Positions 34,720 through 46,429 of a DNA stretch of 64,000 bases are shown one piece after another. Position numbers and translations under genes: made by a program. Below the pieces are notes generated by a model. It made no database searches. It was not told where the DNA came from and saw only the letters and a list, made by a program, of their open reading frames with translations. The stretch comes from Arthrobotrys musiformis (Eukaryota > Ascomycota > Orbiliomycetes > Orbiliales > Orbiliaceae): the NCBI GenBank assembly GCA_036971715.1, contig JAVHJL010000001.1:3410001-3474000 (forward strand). The letters run 5' to 3'. Every line of letters starts with the position of its first letter. The first letter of the stretch is position 1.

Positions 34720-36439
34720 CATTTCCCAACTTCCCCGGGGCTGGTTCACATCCTAACTACTTCAAAGGGTACATGGATTTACCGCGAAAGGCCACCAAAT
34801 TACATGTACCCGCACACCACATTACAATGGGATGTCTGTATTCTACACATTCTACCGGGGGGGTGCCTCCAGGCACTGGCACTGGCACTGTCATCCCCCC
34901 GGGAATTCGAATGCGAAAAAGCAATGTTAAGAATATACCCCCTCCACTCCACTCCGCAAGAGAAAAAGAAGCAAAAGTAATTATAACTCCAGCGAGAAAA
35001 AAACAAAAAAAAGTCAAAAGCAACCACTTAAAACGAACAAACTTTTTTTCTTTCCTGGCTGACAGACACAGTCCCTTTAGTTAGTTTCGTTCTGCTGCTA
35101 AATGCAAAGAAGAGGCGCTGGTTGAAAACGGGTTAGTGCCGGTTCTGGGTCAAGTCAGGTCAGGTCAAGTCCGTCGGCCTCGAGAGATACTTATGGATTC
35201 TGTCTCTACATATCGAATATGAATGGCTACACTCCAAACTAACTGTACAGACATAGCACACATGGACCGCCCGATCGTTTTGTTCTAAAAAAGGTACTTG
35301 GACTGATGAATGTCGGAGTCGTCAGTCGTAGTCGGAGAGGTGCATATCAGAATCCTTTTCTGTCCTTCATATCATTGGCATTGGATTACACACGGACCCG
35401 ATGCGAAGTACCAATCAGCATCTCTTCGCTCCCACGCAAGGTGGATCTTTCTGGCCTCGAGGATGATGCTGATGATGATGCCCGTATCTCAAAAATCGAG
35501 AAATTCCTAATCCATCAAAACCCGTAAAAGGTTGAGCTGGTGGTAGATCTATCTCCAAATGATCCCAGTCTCCACGCTGATTGGCGGCCTCTTTTTTCCT
35601 TTCTTTTTTTCCCTTCTTTTTTCTTTACATGTATTGTATATACAACCTTGCCTCGAAAATCTCCATTTCATACATTTCGTATGTGTATGCACATAAATGT
35701 GTGTAATATGACCTCGTTTTTTAGGTCGCAACCATGTTAAACTCTGTCCGTTCTGGCTGGCTTCGAGCTGAGAGAAATAAATTCCCAAGCGGAAAACCTG
35801 AGAGTTTCAGAGCGTAATAAATCCCACATCACCGACCGGAGTTCAAGACGAACACGGTAATTATGGACGAGCGCTTTCTAATCCTCCCTTCTTTCTCCCT
35901 TCTCCCCTCTCCCCGGTTACCGTGAATGTCGTAGTTAGTATATGCGTATGTATTACTCCGCAAGTTAGTAATATTTAGTATATCGTTTAAAAAAAAAAAA
36001 AAACGAAATGAACAAGACGTTACGTCCTCCTCTCTCGTTGAACTTCCCAGTTCAACTCGGGTTTCTTCTGATCATTTACTTGGTTCGATGAGACCTTGAC
36101 TTTGACTTGGGGGCCCTTCCCTTCCCTCGTGCCAGGCAAAGTCAAGTCGGTGCTAATCAATCCTAATCGCGAATATGTATAATTAGCGCACACACAGAAT
36201 AAGCCCATAACGAAGTGCCTGTTAATAGCCTTCGTTAGCCCAATCCAATCTTCTGAGGCAGGAGTTGGATGATGGGAAAGGGTGTGGTCCGAATGGGAAG
36301 TCAAAGTGGGTAATTGGATTAGTTTCCATGCCGTGCCGTGGGGATTCTAACCGACCGGGGTGGTCGACAGGACATGAACCCGTACATATCCAGACATCCA
36401 TACATCCAGACATACAGGATTTTTGGAGGTCTGGAATGC

Positions 36440-36443
<4 letters not shown>

Positions 36444-36472
<29 letters not shown>
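36444..36472. repeat. 29-nt poly-T tract
   Basis: Uninterrupted T run in gene-free DNA. Read on the minus strand it is an A29 tract lying about 150 nt after a GGGTTCGAGGCC word. Confidence 0.95.
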
Positions 36473-36475
<3 letters not shown>

Positions 36476-39400
36476 TTCTTTCCCTTGTCACTTTCTCTCC
36501 TTATTTCTTCCTCACAAAAGAGATCATGTTACTGTTGCTTTGCAAAAAACTTGCTTGGTACCTTTTGCCCAATCGCTGGCTTGGCTGGGGGTTAGGAATA
36601 CATAGCAGCCTCCTGGCGGGCCTCGAACCCTGGCCAAGTTACGCACTTTCGAGGTCCTGAGACACACGCACGCACGCACGCTTATTCCGTAGTCCTTTCG
36701 TTCACCCAAAGCAAAAAAATAAAAAATAAAATAAAATAAACCGTCCACAGCTTCGAGGCGGTGGTTCAACGTGCATATAACCCGGAGCTAAAAAGAGGAT
36801 AGAACAACGAAAAGCCCGTAAACTGCGTAAGGAAACTGCACCGATTCGGGTTACAAGCATAATCCAATTGGCACCTACATAATCCGTTACCACCAAAAAA
36901 TTACCTATAAACGCTTATATAGTATAGTTTATAGTATCAAAAACTGTCGGCTTTTCATACAAACCGAAAGGCAGAATATGTAACTTTGGTCCGGCACTTG
37001 TCCAAGCCTCCTCCTTACAGTTACCGTTGGTCCCGCCGCCCCCCGTGTACACGTATGTAATGTAATTTTTTTTCATCTTTGATAAAATCCTTTTCTTGGG
37101 GTTCAAGTTACTACTTGTGGTCATCTCGTTCCGTCATGGATAGCTGCCTCAGCGATAATGACCAATCTCGAATGCCACAAGTGGGACAGGGCGCGCGAAC
37201 ATGGTTTAAAGATGCTTGGACGGACATGTACATAATAAGATGTTGTAAGGGTTGGGGCAGCTTCATCGACAATAATTTGTTTTAGTGGCGTTTTTTTTTT
37301 TTTTCACACGACTTATTAGTTTAGTCCTAAGGGTAAAAAAGAAGTTAAAGGAAATCTTCCCACAGACCCTGTTTCTGGAAAAAAGTAGAGAACTTGCGTC
37401 TTGTTTGCAACACTAGTAATATGTACTATGAGTAAGTACTATGGCTATTATCAGAACCAATCGTTGGGGTTTCGTGAATCCACAATCTCAGCTTGTCACC
37501 GTTTAATTCTGTGTCCGGGGCCGGACATGCTGAGTTGGTTAGGTGTGATAATTGGAACCTCGAAATTCTCGATTCGCGCCAAGTAACGCAATAAACCCTT
37601 CCCCTCTTCCCCCCCGAGCAGGGGAGAGATAAGTAATGCAGGACAATATGGAGAGAGAGAAAAAGGAAGTATTACTCGTGAGCTGCTGTGAAGGGCACTC
37701 TTTTCCCTCTCGCTCTCGCCAGGGAAAGGATGCGCTCTCTCCGCTATGTGTGTGTGTGTGTCATGATGCTTGCGTGTGGGAACCTAGGAAAAGCCACGGC
37801 CGCCAAATCAGACAACGTCCTACTCTTGTCGATGGCGGGGGAAAATCAGAGAGCAAGAAAATACGAATGCAAAGGAGACATTAAAGAGAAAGAAAAAATA
37901 AGAAAAAATACAAGGGTTAAACGAAACCATACAAAAAACCAGCTTTTGATGGAGAAAGAGAGAGCGGAGCTAGTTAAAAGCGACATTTTGTTGCAGTTGT
38001 GTGTGTGTGTGGGTACATTACGCATATTACCTACGGATCGAACGTGTAATGTTGAGCGCTCGCTCGTCGACGACGACTGAAAAAATGCAGGCATGGTTTC
38101 CTCCCCTCCAGGTCGTCGAATACAGGGGGTGAAATTTTACCTTTCTAGCCTTTCAGTCTTGTCTCATGCAACTTCCAATGCACCCTTGGCGGTGGATGGA
38201 CACACAAATGTTCACAAGCGAAAAAGCCCGTCTAGCCTCCTTTGAAGGGCAAAAAAGGAGAGAAGGAAGAGGAAGAGGAGCATGGGGGTGGGTTATGGGA
38301 TGCATAACTTTTGCCTTGAACTCCCTACCTCTAAGCTTTTTTCGATCGTGCAGGGCAGCAAAAGGCCCGACAAAATATCCCACTAACGCAGACATTTATT
38401 AGAAGGAAGGGTTGCAAGGGGTCTCACTCGTGATTTTAGATTTTAGGAAACCCCCCCAAGCAAAACAGGCCGAACAAATTTGCTTGCAATTTCAGTTTAG
38501 TTTTATGTAGGAGCCTGGCCGCTTTCCGTCGTTCAGGCCGAGACGACATCGATGCGGATAGAAGGAATGTGGAACGAAACCCCAACAATGAATGTTCCTT
38601 CTTGGAGCGAATAGGATCCGGCCGTAGTAGCCCCATCCAGCCAATAACTGGGCTGGCTTGTCACGAACGAACCATTTAGGCCTCGTTCAAGAAAACCCTC
38701 TTGCTTTCCCTGTGCAAACTCTGTCTCCCTAAAAAAGGACCCAGCCGTGTTGTTTGTCACACAGGCGTTCTATCAAGAAGGTGGCCGATGATTGGGCCGC
38801 ATTGGCTATTCGACGTCCTAAAACCTCGAACGTGATCTCCTCACTTGGGTGGAGGCATTTTTCTTTTTTGTTTTCTCCGCGCCGTCTTTTTCACTACTAC
38901 GTGGGTTGGCGTGTGGGTTGTTGCAGCAAAAGGTTGATAGTAGCATGAAGCTAGCTGGGAACATCGATGCATAACTTCGTTCGTATTGTAGACCCTCTTC
39001 TCTCTCAAAATGTGGAGATGGCCTGGTATCTTCGTCGATATTTTGCGTCCGAGTACCTGTCTTGGGAACTGTTACCTTCCCATAATTTTTCTTTTCTCTT
39101 TGCCAACGAGAAACCATCCCTTGTCCGTCGGGATGGAACTTTCACCAAACGGTAGCATTTTGGCTTTTTTTTGATATTTTGTCGAGGTATTCTTTCTTTT
39201 TCGTTTGTTGAAGTTGTATTATTTCCCTTTTGCAACAGAAAGGAAGGATATGGCGCTTGTGCTTTGCAGCTATCCGGAATGGCTTGATGCGAGGAGCACA
39301 CATACTCCATAGAGGTAGCTAGCTAGCTCGCAGCCCTGTCATCATCGAAAAATAACATTCAATCAATTCGAGAGAGAATCAAGGTTATTGGAGGAGTTTG

Positions 39401-41737
39401 TTCCCTTTTCTCGAAACACATCTCGAAGGCAAACGTTAACATCCCGTTATATTCAGGATGCATGTGTGTGTGAATGTCTTTTCCTTTTTTTGTGTCCGCC
39501 TCGAAGAACCTGGTTGCACAGCAAGGGAGAGATATCCAACTGCGCCGCGAGAGTTCCATCGAAGTCATGAAATTTCAACACAGCTAGCTGCAGCTTTTAA
39601 AAATCTCAAAGCCCATTTACTGCTACTACATAAGCAGAAGAAAAAAGAAAAGAAGAAGAACGAATGTGATAAATGGGGAGCCCACCCCATCATAATAGCC
39701 CGATCGATCCCAGAAATGCGACTTTGGTTGGAGGTGCATGCTACGATGTGGTTGGTTGGATTGTGAACCAGAAGGAGTGGAGGGCAAAGCTAGAACCCAG
39801 AACGGGATGTGGGAACCGCCATCCTTTCAACCTCACCGGAAAACTGTGTTGTGGATCGAAAAGATTCGAGGTTCACAAGCTTTACCCTTCTCTCCCCGGT
39901 GGCGCGCCTCAAGGCTTTGATTCCTCTTCGAAATAACTCCATCCGTGATAATGCAAACACGTAGGATAGATGTATGTGTGTATGTATGTACCATGTATGC
40001 AAGCGCTGTTATAACATCCGAACACATAGCAAAAGGAACGGCATGACGAGAAGAGAAACAACCCAAAAGAAAAAGTAACCACTCAGAAACCAGAATCTCA
40101 CCAACCCGCGGGAAGGGCAAGCTGCATGTTGTTCATGTTAGATGTACTATGTAGGAGGGCGGGGGGAAATCTCGATAACGTATAACTCAGATATTATCAG
40201 ACCGCAGTAAGTTGCAGCTAACATAACAACTTGTGTTTAATTTTGGGGGTAGGTTTCAAAAAAATTTGAATGTGAACGGATCACTGGTTTTCATCTCAAT
40301 CAATCAAAAACTCGGACTATCATTAAAACCTCAAATCAAATCTAGCAAACAACTACTATCAAGCTAGCTAGGGGGCCAGAGGAGAGGCTGTGGGTTCAAC
40401 TTGCAGAAGAGATGGATCACATTCCGAGAACGCAAGGCAGGCCGATCAGATATATTAGATATCGTACGTAGACCTCGTCAGTCAGACGATGCGATATATA
40501 CCCTTTTCGGCATTTTACATCTCATGCATATCTCTCGTCCAACAGGTGATATAAGACCTTTTTTGATATCGAAAGTGGATTTAATATACCTGCATAGGAC
40601 ACACACTCTCAAAAAAGGATACGGGGTTTAAATTCGGGTATGTCGTTGAATTTGTGATATTGGGATATTCAAAAGGAAACCTACCCCCCTACATGGCATG
40701 GCTATGACCATATGGCCCTGGGGCTGGTTTGCCAACTTGTCCAGGTATCTTTGTACCTGTACCCGGTCTATGGCTGCCACTTAATGAATCCAGCATACTT
40801 TGAACATGTTGAAATGTTTGTGATCAAATGACAAATACCAATCAGCATCGACGGTGGCATCCCTCGTTGGACAAATCAGGTAAAATAAGTTCGAAAAGAA
40901 ACAACAGCTTGCACTTTAAGTCATTAAGGGTGGCTGGTAGTCGTGAGGACGTCAAACCTTGCATTGCAGCTCGCAATATAACTTTAGTCAATACATCCAT
41001 ACTTAGAATGTATGTATACTATGTACGTGCTGGCCGTCCAAACGTTGGGGGACACAAACCTGGCCGTTCGCAGGAGCTTTTTAACAGAAGGAGGCGGCAC
41101 TTGTTTGAATGTTGGCCGATTACATATATCTCCATGTGGGTTCTCCAGGTTCTTCCAGCCAATAGGCTGAAGTCTCGTCGCCTTTTCCTCTTAATTCACA
41201 CACATCGCCTCGGTGTTTGCGTCGAAAATCTAACCCCAGCTCATTCCTTTTCTTATTTCTCTCACTCACTCTTTCCTGCGTCGTCGGATGTACATTAAAA
41301 TGGACGCGTGATTCCAAGGCGTAATGGGTAATTGCCTGGTCTGGTCTGTCTGTCTCTCGAAGGCGGCCTTTTGCCTTAACTAACTAGCGGATACCTCAGC
41401 CTGGCAAGCAACCCAGCGGAATAGCCAGTGAAACCTTGCTTCGCCGCGTCGGGTTGCGTTAAGTTGCTTCTATCTTCGGCTTACCGACGGGCTGGCTGGG
41501 CTTGCTTATGGATCACACATACCAACGAATGTCGTATCATCAGCGTCTCCGTTATGACGATTTGCGAATTAATTGGATTCTTTTTTGGCGGCGCCCCTGC
41601 AGGTGCGCTCACCTCACAAGGAGCACCAACTATTTTCCTTTTTCTTCTGTCTCGGATGTAAGTTGAAGGTCCGGATAGTACATCTACATCATACATGAGA
41701 TCTCTCACGGCTCCAAGCGAAAGAGAAGGAACGGTCC

Positions 41738-41763
41738 AAAAAAAAAAAAAAAAAAAAAAAAAA
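41738..41763. repeat. 26-nt poly-A tract
   Basis: Uninterrupted A run, one of three A runs of 25-26 nt within 2.2 kb. Confidence 0.95.
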
Positions 41764-41906
41764 GGATACTCGCACTGTTATGCCGCGAGCAAGTGCATCC
41801 TTGGAGAAACGAACTCCGAAGAGGTATTCGAATGCGGACAAGTTAAGCGATCCACCTCGAGGAATAATTAGGTATCATTTGGCTCGCTTTTTTGCAGGAA
41901 GCAAAG

Positions 41907-41932
41907 AAAAAAAAAAAAAAAAAAAAAAAAAA
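41907..41932. repeat. 26-nt poly-A tract
   Basis: Uninterrupted A run 143 bp after the previous one. The sequences just before the two tracts differ, so they are not a simple duplication. Confidence 0.95.
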
Positions 41933-43887
41933 CTAGCGGTCGGCGAGCAATAGGAATTCATTATCACAGTCAGATGGATACCCGCTTTGCCCTCAAAGCT
42001 CCTTCTTCAAATGCATAGATCCAAACGTTAACCCGGGGCCCCTTCTTCGAACAGGAAACCGAGCCATATGCCGGATTTCCAAGCAACATCGGTTCAGAAT
42101 CAGATGTCGTAATGCAGAAAAACGGGGTTATAGTAGAGATGCTGCAAGGCCCCAGGACCATATCCACTCAAAACATCGAAAAACAGATCATCCAGCCGGC
42201 ATTTCCTTCAGCTTCCGAAACTCTCGTTTGTTCGTTGAGCTTTGATGTGTCAAAACCACACCCCCAAGATGCCGCCTGGGGGCTCTGCCTGCGATCTAGT
42301 AAATTCAATCTTTTTCGTGTAATTTTTGCACGAGTACTCCGTATATCGCCAGGACCTTTGCCACTAGTCCATTCGTAGCCTGTTCTTTTTTTCTTTTCAA
42401 GATTTGATTGTCATGTGGAGGGTGAACATGAACCTCGATTGAACGAGATCCACTTTGGGGGGGTTTTGCCTTCCCGGAACGCGTAAAGTGCTAAAATACC
42501 TGTGCTTCGTCGTGCGTGCATCGTGCTGACCTTTAGGGATCTGGGTTTTTTCTCTGATCCTCTCAAATGACTTTTCCATGCTCGGAAAGAGGTGGGAAAG
42601 GAGGGGCCGCGATACATGGGAACAATGCCTAGCCCCATGCCGTATGATAAATTGCCAGACGTATCTGATTAAGTGCGGTGAACCCAGTTGCATAACCAGG
42701 CGAGGCAGGCAAGGATAAACGTATTATATGTAAGTGTGGGCTTTTTAACGAGGAAAGCAGCCTGGACCGTTCATGCTAGTTCAGCCAGCCCTTCGTTCAT
42801 CCATTCATACTACATACGACATAACGTATGAGCTAACTAACTAACTGGGTCACCACCCTTAGGCCCCTCCTTCGAACAAGGTCCCCACTCTCCTTGACTG
42901 AACTTGCAACGCGGAGCATCCCATGGCCACGGATGTGGTGGGATGGCCGTCGGTGTCTTGGGACCGCCTGTGGATGTACTCACATATGTACGTCTGTATG
43001 TAGGTAGGATCCATTTGCCGGAGTTCATTCCATGCACAGCATATCCTTTCAAGTTATTTGCCATACGGGACGTCCCCAATCTCCACAATAGCCGATCCCC
43101 TCTGAGTGTTTCCTAGCCGCTGACATGCCATATCTGGCTATTGTTTTGGGGATTCCTCCAACATTTTTCTTTTAAAACCTTTTGAATGCAAAAAAAAAGG
43201 TGGTTTTTCGTATTACGGCGCACCATACGATCGTTGAACATGGGGAAGTTCTTTTTTAGTTAGGTCCTGTAGTTTCTTTTTGAAAAAATAAATGATACAT
43301 TCATAACATCATATCCGCGGCTTTTTTGTTTTTGCTCCCTTGGTTCCTTTTTAGGTTTTGCTCATGCACAAGGTTAGTATATGCATTATCTTGGGGTTTT
43401 TTATGTTTCTTCAAATGTTGCATGGTCCTCTTTTTTCGGTTTTTGCCTCAAGCTTCAGCTCTTGATATCACATTCAGGAAAATCGTGGAACCTTGTTGAT
43501 GTAATGTGAGTATGTATGGTATTATGGATAATTGTGGCCCTTTTTAGCTCGATATCCACCCAAGGCTACTGGAACTAGCTCGTGATCTGGGGGCTAAAAA
43601 ATTTGATGAATTGGTGATATATGCAATAAGTAAGGGTAGTTAAGGATGGGTTTTTTATGTACGCATGTGTAGGTATGTGCGTATTGACTAAGTGGTTCAA
43701 AGGTAACAATTGTCGTGGCGGTTTTTCTTCCACAATAGTTTGTTCTTGTCGTACTTGACCGAGATGATCGATCGCGATCCACAATTCACCAAAAAAGAAC
43801 CTCTGTGCGCATGGGGGTCGCCTTGGTCGTCGGAACGGCTAACTGAAAAGTTCATCGAAAGCTAAGCAAGAGTCCTAGTCGAACGCC

Positions 43888-43912
43888 AAAAAAAAAAAAA
43901 AAAAAAAAAAAA
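43888..43912. repeat. 25-nt poly-A tract
   Basis: Uninterrupted A run in gene-free DNA; no adjacent element body recognised. Confidence 0.95.
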
Positions 43913-46121
43913 GGCTGCGGTGTATTGCATCGATGTCATGTATGCAATGTATGTAAATACAAGGAGTAACCGCAAATTCCCGTGAATCTGTATGGAACGG
44001 TTGTTGGAGGAGGGAAAGGTTTATGGATGAGGCCGGACGAATCAGAGCACAGGGTTTTTTTTAGGTGGCACTTTTTTCAACGTCATCCATTGCATTGCAC
44101 AACTCCCATTGTTTCGACGATAGCAAAGGATAACCTGGGGATCACCAGCTTCGCCTTTTCCAGCAATGGTAGTTCCTCCCTTTCCACCCCTCCCTCCGGG
44201 ATATGAGGCTGGGTCTCGAACTCGGCGGAAAGGGAAAAACTTTTGATTTGATAATGGATCGCCGGTATTCCATATAACCATATGCAGATGAGCAAAGTCT
44301 GCAGATGCATAGCTCGAGCTCTAAGGCCCCTATGTACCAAGTATCTTACTAGCTTTGAAGGCTTTTGATATTGGGACACCAAAAAACAAATAAAAGAAAA
44401 AAACGAAAAGAAAAGAGAAGTCTTGTCTTTGGCCTCCTCGGAAGCCTAGGTCACCTGGTCAGGCCCTTTTCGTCAATCCTATCAGAGTTTCGAATGTCTC
44501 AAATCATAGACTACATCTCGGAAGACATGGAAGCTGCAGGATGTCAGGACAAGACAATTCGTGGCGGGCAGGCTTACTTTTTGCAGTCCGCAGCCACCGG
44601 ACCCAGGCCTGCTCTTACCTGTGTGTGTGGTGTCTGTATGTACTGTCAACAGCAGATGGACTTGTTTTCCGCCCGCATATGACCTTATACGAATAAATCC
44701 TCTTGGGCATATACCGCATCCATTGCCTCTGAAGGTTATGAATCATGTTGCCAGTACCTCGTCGTGACCCGCGGCCGCTGCGGGACTAAAAAAAAAAAAC
44801 GACCACCCCCATCGCAGCTTCCGAACGTAAATTGGGCCGCCGACGACATGCATAGACGAACAGGGTAGACATCTGATCAGTAACAAACCACCATCCCTCC
44901 AAAGAGAGAGGTCCACTTTTCGGGTTTGCTACTGTTACTGCTTGATGCAAGATCGGCAAAAGCTGAGAAGACCGAGGATTTGAAGACGCAGACGTTAGAC
45001 TTAGACGTTGACAGGGTTATTGTTAGGCAGGACCCCCCGGCCCGGCCAGGTTTTGTCGAGATCTTGACAGATCATACGGCCATAGACAGGGTACTGTACG
45101 TATGTAGACACCCAGCCATACACAATCCAGCGGGTGCAGAACAGAATGAACCAGTTTCGATGCTGCTCGCAGCAGACAGGATCAGTTGAGTCCTTGCATG
45201 CAACAGGAACTTTCGTGAAGAAGGTCAAGCTTCGTTCCGTTTTTGGGTACAATAACCTGTTAACGTTAATGTTAGTCCAATACACACCTCCACACACATT
45301 TTTTCATGTTGGGTATTATACACAGACACACGTCGACGACATGGCATACGAACACGCGCCTTGGGCTTTTAGCCAATCTTAGGCATTTCCCGTTCGAAGG
45401 TGCTGGATTCGCGCGGGTGAATTTTTGGTTTTCCAACCTCTGTTGACTGTACAAGTAATGGCGCATGATATGACAATCGTCACCACTCCTTTGCCCCGCT
45501 CGCATGGGCTCTCTTTTTTCTTTCTTTCCTCTGTTCCCTCGGGTTCTCTCGCATATCAAAGACCAGCTCAACCGTCGTACTGTACATACATCCATACGGG
45601 GCCATACATGCCATTCGTTCTATAGCCTAGTAGGCGATATCGCTCTTGCATGTCTTCGAGTAGCAGCTTAGCAGTTTTGTACTAAACTGGTTAATTAGCA
45701 AAGAAGTGTGACTTGGAGAAAAAGGAAAGAAAGCAGAGAAACAACGAACACGAATGAACTAATCCTAAGTGAAGTGAAGTGTGATGTGGAGGCTTGTAAT
45801 TGTTTGTCGTTGTCGTGGTGGCACCGGACGGACTTGCACTTGTACTTCGTCGATATTGATAATATCCCCAGTTAATTACTTCATACTTGACTCAACTTAA
45901 CTTAACTGAACTGAACTTAACAATCCTGTTCCACCATCGATATCACCACCACCACAACTATACTACCACCACCACTACCACAACCACCAACCAGCTGCAG
46001 GGCTCCTATAACCACCGGGCGTTTCTTTTTCATACGAACTAACTAACTCACAACCTCCACTCACTCCGACGGGTTCGAGAATTACGGCTTCCCCATTCTT
46101 CATTCTCCCAAGACCGCTTTG

Positions 46122-46398
46122 ATGGCACGGAAACGGACGTTACTGTTAGTTTTCATCCATGGCTTCAAGGTTAGTTGACATCAGCCGCCTCAATCCAAGC
46201 TTGGGCACGACAGCCACCACCCCTGGAGGGATAAGGTACTCCACACAACCAGACCCAGAACCAGAGCTTTTCTTTCGGCGGCCAATTTCTGATCGTTCCC
46301 CATGCCATTGCCATTGCCATGCATATGGATGGGGGATTATAACTTCGTTCTCGTTTACGAAGAACTCGTTGCATTGTTGCCTGCTGCATTTTTGCCCT

Positions 46399-46429
<31 letters not shown>

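Larger units (their letters stand above)
33172..46121. other. 13-kb region without recognisable genes, between divergent cyclin and hydrolase genes
   Basis: The longest gene-free stretch in the window. It contains homopolymers of 25-29 nt (36444-36472 T, 41738-41763 A, 41907-41932 A, 43888-43912 A), TGATTGATTG and CAATCAATC tetranucleotide repeats near 33942 and 34689, TG and CACG short repeats, and a few GTTCGA-type Pol III B-box-like words. Short ORFs throughout lack any family motif. Introns of the flanking genes' leaders could lie at either end. No transposase, reverse transcriptase or tRNA could be identified. Confidence 0.6.

Noticed and set aside
34757..35084. ORFs on both strands around 34.8-35.0 kb
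   Set aside because: Overlapping antisense frames with simple GTG/CAC-type repeats; no domain visible.
36590..36660. Possible tRNA around GGGTTCGAGGCC on the minus strand
   Set aside because: The T-stem does not pair and no D-arm is found; kept only as a SINE-type hint.
37749..38015. Regular short TG repeats considered as a CRISPR-like or satellite array
   Set aside because: They are only 6-8 dinucleotide units with no spacer-repeat structure, and the genome is eukaryotic.
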